DNA of 64,000 bases from Devosia sp. (lineage in GTDB: Bacteria > Pseudomonadota > Alphaproteobacteria > Rhizobiales > Devosiaceae): contig NZ_JAQGJM010000020.1 in assembly GCF_028290625.1 (NCBI RefSeq), positions 1 through 64,000 on the forward strand. Reading direction: 5' to 3'. The notes beneath the pieces are model-generated. The model had not been told where the DNA came from. It did no database searches and was given only the letters and a program-made list of their open reading frames with translations. The stretch's first letter is position 1, and each line of letters opens with the position of its first letter. Position numbers and translations under genes: made by a program. This document shows, in pieces, positions 25,046-32,956 of the stretch.

Positions 25046-26923
25046 TCAGCCGCTCTTGTTGAAGTGATCGTAGATCAGTTGCGCCATGGCGTCGGAGATG
25101 CCGGGGACGGCCGCGAGGTCTTGCAGGGACGCGCGGCCGGTAGCTTTAGCCGAGCCGAAATGGTTGAGCAAAGCGCGTTTGCGGGTGGGGCCGATGCCTT
25201 CGATTTCGTCCAGGGGATTAGCGACGGCGTCCTTCTTGCGCTTGGCGCGGTGGGTGCCGATGGCGAAGCGGTGGGCTTCGTCGCGCAGGCGCTGGACGTA
25301 ATAGAGCACGGGGTCGCGATGGGGCAGCATGAAGGCGTCGCGGCCTTCCATGAAGAATTTTTCGCGGCCGGCATCGCGCTCTTCGCCCTTGGCGATGCCG
25401 ATGAAGATGACCTCTTTCTGCAGGTTCATTTCGGCGATGACACCGCGGACGGCGCTCATCTGGCCGGCGCCGCCGTCGATGAAGACGACATCGGGCCATT
25501 CGGGCATGCCGCCTCCTTCGTCTTCGGCCTCTTCATCGCTTTCATTGGCGAGGCGGGTGAAGCGGCGGGTCAGCACTTCGCGCATCATGCCGAAGTCGTC
25601 GCCGGCGGCAATGTCGGATTTGATGTTGAAGGTGCGGTAGTGCTTTTTGGAAAAACCTTCCTCGCCCGCGACAACCATCGCACCGACGGCGTTAGTGCCC
25701 GAAATGTGCGAGTTGTCGTAGATTTCGATGCGGCGAGGCGGCTCATCCAGCCCGAAGCATTCGGCGACGCCTTCGAGCAGCGTGCGGTTGGTGGCGCCTT
25801 CGGCGAGCTGGCGGCCAAGCGCCTCGCGGGCATTGTTGAGGGCGTGGTTGACCAGGTCGCGCTTTTCGCCGCGCTTGGGGACTTCGACATAGACGCGGCG
25901 GTCGGCGCGTGAGGTCAGGGCCTCTTCCATCAGGTCGTGTTCGGACAATTCATGGCTGATCAGCACCAGGCGCGGCGGAGTGCGGCTTTCATAGAACTGG
26001 CCGATAAAGGCTTCGAGCACTTCTGCATCGCTGAGCGAGGAATCGGCGCGCGGCCGGTAGGCGTAATTGCCCCAGTTCTGGAAGGCGCGGAAGAAAAACA
26101 CCTGGACGCAGAACTGGCCGCCTTCGTGGTGGATGGCGAAGACGTCCGCCTCTTCCACCGATTTGGCGGTGGCATCGCCTTGCGACTGGATCAGCGCCAG
26201 GGCGCCGAGGCGGTCGCGCAGCAGGGCCGCGCGCTCGAAATCGAGCTGTTCGGCGGCCTCGTTCATGTCCTTCTGCATATGGTCGCGCACGCCCTGCGAG
26301 CGGCCGCTGAGGAATTCGCGGGCCTCGTTGACCAGCTCGGCATAGCCCTCGGTGGAGATTTCGCCGGTGCAGGGGGCCGAGCAGCGCTTGATCTGGTGCT
26401 GCAGGCAGGGGCGGGTCCGGGCGGCGTAGAAACTGTCCGAGCAGTTGCGCAGCAGGAAGGCCTTTTGCAGGCTGGCAATGGTGCGGTTGACGGCGGTGAC
26501 TGACGCAAAGGGGCCGAAATAATGGCCGGGCCGGCGGCGGGTGCCGCGATGCTTGAGCAGTTCGGGGGCCGGATGATCGGTGGCGATCAGGATATAGGGG
26601 AAGCTCTTGTCGTCGCGCAGCAGCACGTTGAAGCGGGGCTTCAGCCGCTTGATCAGATTGGCTTCGAGCAGCAGCGCTTCGGACTCGGTTTCCGTGCGCA
26701 CGAATTCCATGGTCACCGTGGCGGCGATCATGCGTTGCAGGCGGATTTCGAGCGCTTCGGGGCGCGTGTAATTGGTGACGCGGGCTTTCAGGTTCCGCGC
26801 CTTGCCGACATACATGACCTCGCCCGCGGCATCGATCATGCGATAGACGCCGGGGGACGTGGGCAGGGTGCGAACGAGGGCTTTGATGACCTCGTGGCCG
26901 CTGGGCGGTGGTGTGTCGGTCAT
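25046..26923 (-). CDS. uvrC: excinuclease ABC subunit C
   Basis: 625 residues, full length. Makes the 3' and 5' incisions in nucleotide excision repair with UvrA and UvrB; uvrB is also in this window. Domains: GIY-YIG nuclease at about residues 25-100 ([20 protein letters not shown]), the UVR/UvrB-binding helix pair at about 215-250 ([20 protein letters not shown]), the RNase H-like UvrC domain with [18 protein letters not shown] and [10 protein letters not shown], and HhH motifs at the C-terminus ([17 protein letters not shown]). The ATG at 26923 overlaps the SDR stop by four bases. Confidence 0.97.
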   Translation of the reverse strand: MTDTPPPSGHEVIKALVRTLPTSPGVYRMIDAAGEVMYVGKARNLKARVTNYTRPEALEIRLQRMIAATVTMEFVRTETESEALLLEANLIKRLKPRFNVLLRDDKSFPYILIATDHPAPELLKHRGTRRRPGHYFGPFASVTAVNRTIASLQKAFLLRNCSDSFYAARTRPCLQHQIKRCSAPCTGEISTEGYAELVNEAREFLSGRSQGVRDHMQKDMNEAAEQLDFERAALLRDRLGALALIQSQGDATAKSVEEADVFAIHHEGGQFCVQVFFFRAFQNWGNYAYRPRADSSLSDAEVLEAFIGQFYESRTPPRLVLISHELSEHDLMEEALTSRADRRVYVEVPKRGEKRDLVNHALNNAREALGRQLAEGATNRTLLEGVAECFGLDEPPRRIEIYDNSHISGTNAVGAMVVAGEEGFSKKHYRTFNIKSDIAAGDDFGMMREVLTRRFTRLANESDEEAEDEGGGMPEWPDVVFIDGGAGQMSAVRGVIAEMNLQKEVIFIGIAKGEERDAGREKFFMEGRDAFMLPHRDPVLYYVQRLRDEAHRFAIGTHRAKRKKDAVANPLDEIEGIGPTRKRALLNHFGSAKATGRASLQDLAAVPGISDAMAQLIYDHFNKSG

Positions 26924-27702
26924 GATCGTGGCGTCGGTCCGCGGCGTGCCGCATAGTCGAGGTGCTGGCCGCCGTCGAGTGCCAGCATCTGGCCGGTCAT
27001 CGACGGCATTTGCAGCAACATCATGACGCCGGTGGCGATCTCGTCGGGTCCGGCATGGCGCTGCAAGGGCAGGGTGGCGACGTGCTTGTCGAAGGCGGCC
27101 TGATCCTGCCGGGAATGGGGCAGGACGGGGCCGGGGCCGATGGCGTTGACGCGGATATTGGGGGCGAGTGATTGGGCCAGGGTCCTGGTGGCGGTCCACA
27201 GCACCGATTTGGACAGCGTGTAGCTGAAATAAGCGGGCGACAGATGCAGCACGCGCTCGTCGATGATGTTGACGATGTTGCCCTCGGCGCCTGCGGGAAG
27301 CTGAGCGGCGAAGTCGCGGGCGAGGAAGATCGGGGCCTCGGCATGGACCGCGAAATGCCGGTCCCACAGGACCTCGTCGAGGTCACGGGCGCCGTCGGGG
27401 TCGAACACCGAGGCGTTGTTGACCAGAACCGTGAGCGGGCCGAATGGCTTGGCGGCGCGCGCGATCAGGCTAGCGCGCTGGCTGCGCCGGGCGAGGTCGG
27501 CCTTAACGATGGCTGCCTTGCCGCCGGCCTTGACGATGGCCGAACGCACCGCGCGGGCGCCCTCGGCGTCGGAGCGATAGTGGATGATGACGGCATGGCC
27601 GGCGCGCGCCAGATGCGTGGCGATGGCCGCGCCGATGCGGTTGCTGGCGCCGGTGACGAGGGCGACGGAGTGGCTTGGTGATGGCTCGAGATGATTCGTC
27701 AT
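26920..27702 (-). CDS. SDR family oxidoreductase, pteridine reductase/FolM-like
   Basis: 260 residues, short-chain dehydrogenase fold. The cofactor motif is [12 protein letters not shown], where Asn-Arg-Ile suggests NADPH use, and the catalytic Tyr-Lys pair is YTLSK. The usual catalytic Ser before it is replaced: the segment reads [20 protein letters not shown], with Asp as in PTR1 and FolM (INMVD). These reduce dihydropteridines. It overlaps uvrC by four bases. The pteridine role is inference from this motif. Confidence 0.85.
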   Translation of the reverse strand: MTNHLEPSPSHSVALVTGASNRIGAAIATHLARAGHAVIIHYRSDAEGARAVRSAIVKAGGKAAIVKADLARRSQRASLIARAAKPFGPLTVLVNNASVFDPDGARDLDEVLWDRHFAVHAEAPIFLARDFAAQLPAGAEGNIVNIIDERVLHLSPAYFSYTLSKSVLWTATRTLAQSLAPNIRVNAIGPGPVLPHSRQDQAAFDKHVATLPLQRHAGPDEIATGVMMLLQMPSMTGQMLALDGGQHLDYAARRGPTPRS

Positions 27703-27923
27703 GGTCGATCAGGTTGGGACGGGCAGCGGACCATAGGCTGCTTTGGCTGCACGCATCAACGCTGTGCACAGATAGGGAACGCTACAGCTTTGACAAGCGC
27801 TGTCAGTAGTCCAAATCCGGCAGGGGCGCTGTCCTTTTGTTGCGACAGAATCAGGCGTAGCCTCACCATATTGTTACCGCCCGGCGGGGAGGCTGCGCGG
27901 AACATTTTGGGGAGAATGTTGAG

Positions 27924-28259
27924 ATGGAAGCTATCGTACCACTTCTGGTGCAGTTGATCGCTGGCGGGGCCGGCGGCAATGTCATCGGGCAGGTGATCAA
28001 GTCGCTCAATCTCGGGCCAGTCGGCAATTCGATTGCCGGCGCCATTGGTGGCCTGGCGGCCACCTGGCTCGCGACCAAGATCCCGGGCCTCGATGGGCTG
28101 GTCGGCATGGCCAGCACTGCGGCGGCGGACGGCACCACGGCTGCGGCTGGCGGGCTGAATGGCGGTGCCTTGGCGGGGCAGGCCGTGACGGGCCTCGTTG
28201 GCGGCGGCATCCTGACGGCGATCGCCGGCGTCATCAAGTCGAGCATGGCGAAAGCCTGA
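27924..28259 (+). CDS. small Gly/Ala-rich hydrophobic protein
   Basis: 111 residues with no Cys or Trp clusters. It begins MEAIVPLLVQLIAGGAGGNVIGQV and contains GPVGNSIAGAIGGLAATWLA and AVTGLVGGGILTAIAGVI; these could be two or three short membrane-spanning or amphipathic helices with many small residues (GxxxG). GGGGAGAATGTTGAG precedes the ATG. Similar small proteins occur in many Hyphomicrobiales as conserved proteins of unknown function. The 220-base gap upstream is likely its promoter region and holds a TGACA-N5-TGTCA inverted repeat. Confidence 0.78.
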   Translation: MEAIVPLLVQLIAGGAGGNVIGQVIKSLNLGPVGNSIAGAIGGLAATWLATKIPGLDGLVGMASTAAADGTTAAAGGLNGGALAGQAVTGLVGGGILTAIAGVIKSSMAKA

Positions 28260-28332
28260 TATTCGGGCTATTGCATTGGCGTCCCGGCCGGTTCGGCTCG
28301 GGGCGCCGTTTTCCTCATAGCCAGCATTATTC

Positions 28333-29256
28333 ATGACCACTCCCATAGCCGCTGTCCGCGGCGACAATGTCGCTCGCGCCATTATCCTGACCCTGATCAC
28401 CATCGGCGTTTTCGGCGTGCAGGACGCGATCTCCAAGATGCTGGTGCAGGATTATTCCCCGTTCCAGATCACCATGATGCGGTATTGGGGCTTTGCCATA
28501 TTTTCATTGATCCTGGTGAGCCGGCAAGCGCCGCTGCGGCAGGCTTTTGCCTCGCGGGCGCCGGTGCTGCAGGTGCTGCGTGGCGTGTTGCTGATGGCCG
28601 ACGTCTGGCTGTTCGCGCTGGCCCTGCGCAGCGTGCCGCTGGCCGAGTTGCAGTCGATCACCCTGGTTTATCCGTTGCTGGTCACGCTGTTCGCCATCCC
28701 GATTCTGGGGGAAAAGGTCGGCGTGTTTCGGTTGGTGGCGGTGCTGGTCGGCTTTGCGGGCGCCATGGTGATCGTGCGGCCGGGCGGGTTGCCGCTGGAT
28801 TGGGGCGTGGCCTTCGCCATCGCGTCGTCTACGCTTTATGCGCTCTATATCGTCACCACACGCAAGGTCAGCGCGGTGGATTCGGCCTCCACCAGCCTGG
28901 CTTATACCGGGGTAGTGGGGCTGGCGATGTCGACGGCCGTCGGCATGTTCTTCTGGCAGCCGATGGACTGGCAAACCGTGGCGATCGTGGTCATGGTCAT
29001 GGGTACGACGTGTATTGGGCATGGGCTGATGACGTTCGCCCTGTCGCTCGCGCCGGCCAGCGTGCTGCAACCATTCAACTATTTCTCGCTGCCCTGGGCG
29101 ATCGTGCTCAGTGCCGTGGTCTTCGGGCACCTGATCGATGGGATTTCACTGCTCGGCGCGGCGGTTATCGTCGCGGCGGGCCTGGTGGTGATGGCGCGCG
29201 AGCGGATCAAGCGCGTGAAGGTTGTCGACGAGGCCGTGCCCGGGCGCGACGGGTGA
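28333..29256 (+). CDS. DMT family (EamA) transporter
   Basis: 307 residues with about ten membrane helices in two EamA repeats. The first ends near LLMADVWLFALALRSVPLAELQSI and the second near ALSLAPASVLQPFNYFSLPWAIVLSA. The N-terminal segment is TLITIGVFGVQDAISKMLVQDYSPFQITMMRYWGF. Members export amino acids, metabolites or drugs; the substrate is unknown. The start ATG at 28333 is well placed. A stem-loop follows the stop and faces the convergent PNPOx gene. Confidence 0.92.
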   Translation: MTTPIAAVRGDNVARAIILTLITIGVFGVQDAISKMLVQDYSPFQITMMRYWGFAIFSLILVSRQAPLRQAFASRAPVLQVLRGVLLMADVWLFALALRSVPLAELQSITLVYPLLVTLFAIPILGEKVGVFRLVAVLVGFAGAMVIVRPGGLPLDWGVAFAIASSTLYALYIVTTRKVSAVDSASTSLAYTGVVGLAMSTAVGMFFWQPMDWQTVAIVVMVMGTTCIGHGLMTFALSLAPASVLQPFNYFSLPWAIVLSAVVFGHLIDGISLLGAAVIVAAGLVVMARERIKRVKVVDEAVPGRDG

Positions 29257-29278
29257 GGACGCAAAGGCCTCCTCACCC
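29251..29278. terminator. stem-loop between convergent genes
   Basis: GGGTGAGG (29251-29258) pairs perfectly with CCTCACCC (29271-29278) around a 12-base loop. It overlaps the stop of the DMT gene and lies 12 bases before the stop of the PNPOx gene. No T-run of useful length follows on either strand, so a terminator role is likely but not certain. Confidence 0.55.
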
Positions 29279-29289
29279 GGTGGTGAGCC

Positions 29290-29964
29290 TCAGAGCTTGA
29301 CCTTGGCGTTCTCGCCGATCTTGGGGGAACGGCGGGTGACGGCGGCGGCAAGCATGGAAATGGCGCTGACGACGCGGCCGGGGCTGTCCCAGAGTTCGGC
29401 ATCCTGGGGCTCGACCTTGATGACGCGGATGTCCGGATCATCGGCATTGTCCCACCAAGCCTGGGCGAAGGGTGACCAGAGTTCCTTGATCTTGGCGCGG
29501 TCGTTGCTGACCATGCCCTTGCCGGTGATCGACACATATTTGCTGTGCGGGATATCGGCGAAGGCGAGGGTGACGATTGGGAATTTCGCTACCTCATCGT
29601 CCTTGTGGCTGTTCGCATCGCTCAGGAAGTAAATGGCGTGCTCGTCGCGGTCGACGTTGGCCTGCAAAGGTCGGCTGCGTTGACGTTCGCCGTCCCAGGT
29701 CACGAACATGCAGACGCCGATGCGCTTGGCCAGATCCCAGATGCGATCAACGTGTTCGCCGTGATGCTTGAGATTTTGGCTGGTATCCTGCGACTTGGCG
29801 CGGGCCGCGGGCTTGGCGGTGCTGGCGGGAGGCTTTGCTGGCGCAGCCCGTTTGGCGGCCGGCTTCTTGGCGGGGGCGGCCTTGGTCGCAGCCGGCTTGG
29901 TGCTGGCGTTGCGTGGGGTGGGTTTGACGGATTTGGTCTCGGTGTTCGCAGTCGTGCTGGCCAT
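29290..29964 (-). CDS. pyridoxamine 5'-phosphate oxidase family (general stress) protein with Lys/Ala/Pro-rich N-terminus
   Basis: 224 residues. Residues 1-75 are low complexity and basic (repeats of AAPAKK and PAKRAAP type), like the tails of histone H1-like or AlgP proteins. The C-terminal 145 residues form a flavin-type split-barrel: RIGVCMFVTWDGERQRSRP, then AIYFLSDANSHKDDEVAKFP and ITGKGMVSNDRAKIKELW. It is similar to bacterial general-stress FMN-binding proteins. The tail could bind nucleic acid; that is inference. The start ATG 29964 is followed directly by the tail. Confidence 0.86.
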   Translation of the reverse strand: MASTTANTETKSVKPTPRNASTKPAATKAAPAKKPAAKRAAPAKPPASTAKPAARAKSQDTSQNLKHHGEHVDRIWDLAKRIGVCMFVTWDGERQRSRPLQANVDRDEHAIYFLSDANSHKDDEVAKFPIVTLAFADIPHSKYVSITGKGMVSNDRAKIKELWSPFAQAWWDNADDPDIRVIKVEPQDAELWDSPGRVVSAISMLAAAVTRRSPKIGENAKVKL

Positions 29965-30091
29965 GGGACGATCCTTTCGCGTTTCTTGGCAGCACAACGA
30001 GCAATGGCGCCGCACGGTTGCGTGGCCCGTGGTCTTGAACTGCGCGCCGTTGAGGGGCATGTCATCGGCATGGATCGAGGGAGCGTGGAAA

Positions 30092-30532
30092 ATGGCCTGG
30101 CTGATTGAACTGGCGCTGGTGGCACTGCTGGTTGGTGGCGGCTGGACGTTGTTTGCGCGCGGCAAGCGCACCGACGAGCGCGAATCGCTGACCTTGCGGC
30201 GGGTCGATGCCTATATCGAGACGATCCGGCGCGAGCGCAGCAACCGCGCCTTGGTGTCGATGAGCGATAGCGAATTGCGCGATCTGCTGCATATGGGGGC
30301 GCGCAATCTGCGCATTGCCGGCGAGCGCAAGGCGTGGACGCTGCTGGGCGTAGCGGGTGTGGGCACCTTCGCGGCCATCGTGGCGGCAACGCAGGACGGC
30401 ATTCGCGGCTTCGCCATTGCGGCGGTCGTCGCGGCGGTGGTGATTTATGGACTGAACGAATTCCTGACCCGGCAGATGCGGGCGCCGCTGGAAAAGCAGG
30501 GCATCGATATCGAGCGCATCAAGGTCGAATGA
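30092..30532 (+). CDS. small membrane protein of unknown function
   Basis: 146 residues. One membrane segment is at the extreme N-terminus (WLIELALVALLVGGGWTLFA), and two more lie near residues 90-130 (LLGVAGVGTFAAIVAA and GFAIAAVVAAVVIYGLNEF). Between them is a charged, Arg-rich linker (RRVDAYIETIRRERSNRALVSM). The ATG at 30092 follows GTGGAAA; the frame is open much further upstream, but that stretch lies over the divergent PNPOx gene. I do not recognise the family. Confidence 0.7.
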   Translation: MAWLIELALVALLVGGGWTLFARGKRTDERESLTLRRVDAYIETIRRERSNRALVSMSDSELRDLLHMGARNLRIAGERKAWTLLGVAGVGTFAAIVAATQDGIRGFAIAAVVAAVVIYGLNEFLTRQMRAPLEKQGIDIERIKVE

Positions 30533-30563
30533 GATGAAAGCGCCGCCCCGAAGGACGACGCTT

Positions 30564-30683
30564 GATTCAACTCAGGCTGGCCTGCAAATGGCCGACTTCT
30601 GCGCTTCCGGTGCTCACGTACTAAAAGTACGCTGCGCTCCGGTTCTCGAACTCAACCATTTTCGACTCAGCCTGAGCTGAATC
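30564..30683. repeat. TAG-family long palindromic repeat, complete
   Basis: The outer arms are GATTCAACTCAGGCTG (30564-30579) and CAGCCTGAGCTGAATC (30668-30683), pairing at 15 of 16. The core is TGCGCTTCCGGTGCTC, ACGTAC-type turn, then GCTGCGCTCCGGTTCTCGA, which is both a hairpin and a near direct repeat. It fills the gap between the convergent membrane-protein and SH3 genes. The right arm ends seven bases before the SH3 stop. Confidence 0.92.
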
Positions 30684-30689
30684 TTCTAC

Positions 30690-31181
30690 TTAGTTGCCGA
30701 GGCAAACGTAGCCGTCGGGTCCGTTGAAGCAGACGCTGCCACCTGGACGGGGACGATGGTGGCCATTGCCCCAGCCGGGACCGTTGCCCCAGCCTGGGCC
30801 GTTGTTACCCCAATCGGGGCGACCTGGACCGTTACCCCAGCCGGGACCGTTACCCCAGCCCGGGCCATTGCCCCAGCCTGGACCGTCATTGCCCCAATCG
30901 GGGCGACCTGGACGGTTCGGACGACCGCGGTCGAGATAGCTGGCCGAAACCCAGCCGTCGGGACCGCGCTTTTCGACGAAGCACCAGCTACCCTGGCAAT
31001 ATTGTACGTCGACGCGCTCGCCACGGCGGATGGTATCGATGGCATAATAGCCTGTGCCGGGACCGGAGCGCACATTGACATTGCCGGTGACGACGGCAGG
31101 GGCCGCAGAGGCGGCAATGCTGGTGCCCAGCAGCGCCAAAGCGGCGAGCCCGGCAGCAAGTATTTTCCTGTTCAAAGCCAT
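30690..31181 (-). CDS. secreted SH3-domain protein with Gly-Trp repeats
   Basis: 163 residues. A Sec signal peptide covers about 1-26 (ALLGTSIAASAA). One bacterial SH3 domain follows: VVTGNVNVRSGPGTGYYAI, with VDVQYCQGSWCFVEKRGPDGWVSASYL. The last 60 residues hold repeats of GPGWGN and GRPDWGN, then a disulfide-like CFNGPDGYVCLG ending. It is exported to the periplasm or cell wall, and its partner is probably a glycan or protein there. Sister proteins are at 35.8, 36.3 and 51.5-53.9 kb. Confidence 0.88.
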   Translation of the reverse strand: MALNRKILAAGLAALALLGTSIAASAAPAVVTGNVNVRSGPGTGYYAIDTIRRGERVDVQYCQGSWCFVEKRGPDGWVSASYLDRGRPNRPGRPDWGNDGPGWGNGPGWGNGPGWGNGPGRPDWGNNGPGWGNGPGWGNGHHRPRPGGSVCFNGPDGYVCLGN

Positions 31182-31272
31182 GTTCTGAACTCCTTACTCA
31201 GGGGGCGTTCATCGCCCGTGGCCCTACATAACGGCGTCTTGCCTGAACCGAACCTGAATGGTCCAGTCATCC

Positions 31273-31437
31273 GAGAGGCTGCTTGTTAATTCTACTCCGG
31301 CGGCCGTCTGCCGCGACTTTCGCTGCGCGGCCCTTCGGGTCTGCGCTTCCGGTGCTCACGTACCAACGTACGCTGCGCTCCGGTTTTCGAGAATCACGCC
31401 AGCTGACTCACCAGAACGAATTTCCAAACCACCTCTA
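31273..31437. repeat. long palindromic repeat, second subtype
   Basis: The interior holds the shared core TGCGCTTCCGGTGCTCACG, a GTAC turn and GCTGCGCTCCGG. The left flank (GAGAGGCTGCTTG, then CTACTCCGGCGGCC) resembles the copy at 18.97 kb, and the right tip has ACCTCT; the outer arms are imperfect. It lies between the SH3 gene and a MarR gene on the same strand, starting about 90 bases upstream of the SH3 start. Confidence 0.7.
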
Positions 31438-31445
31438 GGCTCGAG

Positions 31446-31868
31446 CTATAAACGCAGCAGCTCGACGAAACGTTTGAGGGTGCCGGCAAATTTCTTGCGG
31501 TGCTTGGGCTTGAGTTCGCCCATCAGGGCCTCTTCGAGCTGGGTCCAGTGATCGGCCAGGGCGTTGCGGATGCGCACGCCGCGTTCGGTGAGGGCCAAGC
31601 CGGGCGCCAGCTCTGGCCCGACGGCCTGGCGACCGACCAGTTCGCGGCCGATCAAGCGTGCGATCCGGATATCGAGTGCGTCCTGCGGCAGACCCAATTG
31701 TGCGGCGAGTTCCAATTCGGTGGTGCCCGAACGGGCCAGTTCGAACAGCACGGCGTCATCGCCCGGCTCGAGGCCACGCTCGCGGAGGGGCACCAGCAGG
31801 GCCTGATGCGCCAATTGGCCGGCCTCGATGAGCCGGTAGAGCGATGATCGGGATGAGGGTCGAGACAT
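31446..31868 (-). CDS. MarR-like winged-helix protein
   Basis: 140 residues. The pattern RLIEAGQLAHQALLVPLRERGLEPGDDAVLFELA, then TELELAAQLGLPQDALDIRIARLIGREL, matches the MarR fold with its recognition helix. The wing is short and the C-terminal half is Lys rich (GELKPKHRKKFAGTLKRF). The ATG at 31868 begins MSRPSSRSS; the frame runs further upstream but includes an unlikely start. It is divergent from the LysR gene. Its target is unknown. Confidence 0.8.
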   Translation of the reverse strand: MSRPSSRSSLYRLIEAGQLAHQALLVPLRERGLEPGDDAVLFELARSGTTELELAAQLGLPQDALDIRIARLIGRELVGRQAVGPELAPGLALTERGVRIRNALADHWTQLEEALMGELKPKHRKKFAGTLKRFVELLRL

Positions 31869-32047
31869 AGGCGGGAAAATAGTCTGAACTCCAGGCACGC
31901 GTCGATCTGCCATCCAGTCTATCGTTAATCGTGGCACGACCAAGCCCCGTTATTGTTCACCGGACGCAGATGAGTTATGCGTCCATGGATGCCGAAACGG
32001 AGCACCGGATTGGCACCGCAATCGCCGACAGGCCGGAGTACCGGGCA

Positions 32048-32947
32048 ATGACCCAAGACCTCGCGCGCATCCGCGCCTTCGTGCAAGTCTTTGACTCCGG
32101 CGGTTTTTCCGCGGCGGCGCGACAGCATGGGCGCTCCAAGGCGCTGCTCTCCAAATATGTCACCGATCTCGAGGACTATCTCGGGGTGCGGTTGATGAAC
32201 CGAACCACGCGCAAGTTGAGCCTGACCGAGGCGGGCGAGGCCTATTATCGCGAATCCAGTTCGCTGCTGCAGCAACTGGACGATCTGGACGCCACCATCA
32301 CCGACCAGACCTCCGAGCCACGCGGGCTGCTGCGGGTTTCGGCGCCGCGCAATTTCGGCGAGGATACGCTGGCGCCCGCGATCTTTTCCTATCTGGCCAA
32401 ATACCCCCAGGTGACACTCGATCTGCGGCTGGAGGACCGCTATGTCGACCTGGTCGACGAAGGCATCGACGTGGCGCTGCGGATTTCGACCATGGCCGAC
32501 AGCTCGCTGATCGCCCGCAAGATTGCCGACATGCACATCATCATCGGCGGCGCGCCGTCGCTGATCATGCTGCATGGCGTGCCCAAGCATCCCGACGATC
32601 TGCGCAATCTTCCGTGTATCGTCGATACCAACCTGCAGGGCCAATCGAACTGGCGGTTTTTCGAGGACAGCAAGACCGTATCGGTACCGGTAACCGGTCC
32701 GGTGCGGGTCAATTCGCCACTGGCGGCGCGCCAGGCGGCGATCATGGGCCTTGGCTTTGCCGCATTGCCGTCCTACCTCGCCGATCCGAAAGTGGCGTCG
32801 GGTGAACTCGTGCCGGTACTGACCGATTTTGTGCCCACCGGGCAGACGCTGCAGGCGGTTTATCCGCATCGCCGGCATCTCGCAGGTAAGGTCCGCGCAT
32901 TGATCGATCACCTGGTCGACTGGTTCGCTACGCACCCGATTTCTTAG
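32048..32947 (+). CDS. LysR family transcriptional regulator
   Basis: 299 residues, standard LTTR length. The N-terminal winged helix reads IRAFVQVFDSGGFSAAARQHGRSKALLSKYVTDLEDYLGVRLMNRTTRKLSLTEAG. The C-terminal periplasmic-binding-like effector domain starts near LLRVSAPRNFGEDTLAP. Closest in layout to the AaeR/DmlR-type subgroup. The ATG at 32048 is chosen to match family length; the frame is open 117 bases upstream. It is ten bases from the nickel/cobalt exporter gene on the same strand, which it may regulate. Confidence 0.93.
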   Translation: MTQDLARIRAFVQVFDSGGFSAAARQHGRSKALLSKYVTDLEDYLGVRLMNRTTRKLSLTEAGEAYYRESSSLLQQLDDLDATITDQTSEPRGLLRVSAPRNFGEDTLAPAIFSYLAKYPQVTLDLRLEDRYVDLVDEGIDVALRISTMADSSLIARKIADMHIIIGGAPSLIMLHGVPKHPDDLRNLPCIVDTNLQGQSNWRFFEDSKTVSVPVTGPVRVNSPLAARQAAIMGLGFAALPSYLADPKVASGELVPVLTDFVPTGQTLQAVYPHRRHLAGKVRALIDHLVDWFATHPIS

Positions 32948-32956
32948 GGGTAGCAG

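Noticed and set aside
27766..27795. GGAAC-N17-CG as a general-stress (EcfG) promoter before the 27.9 kb gene
   Set aside because: The -10 side reads CGCT instead of CGTT, and no other stress-type site supports it.
30756..31289. repeated Val-Thr-Pro-Ala-Gly peptide on the plus strand
   Set aside because: It is the reverse reading of the Gly-Trp repeats of the SH3 gene at 30690-31181.
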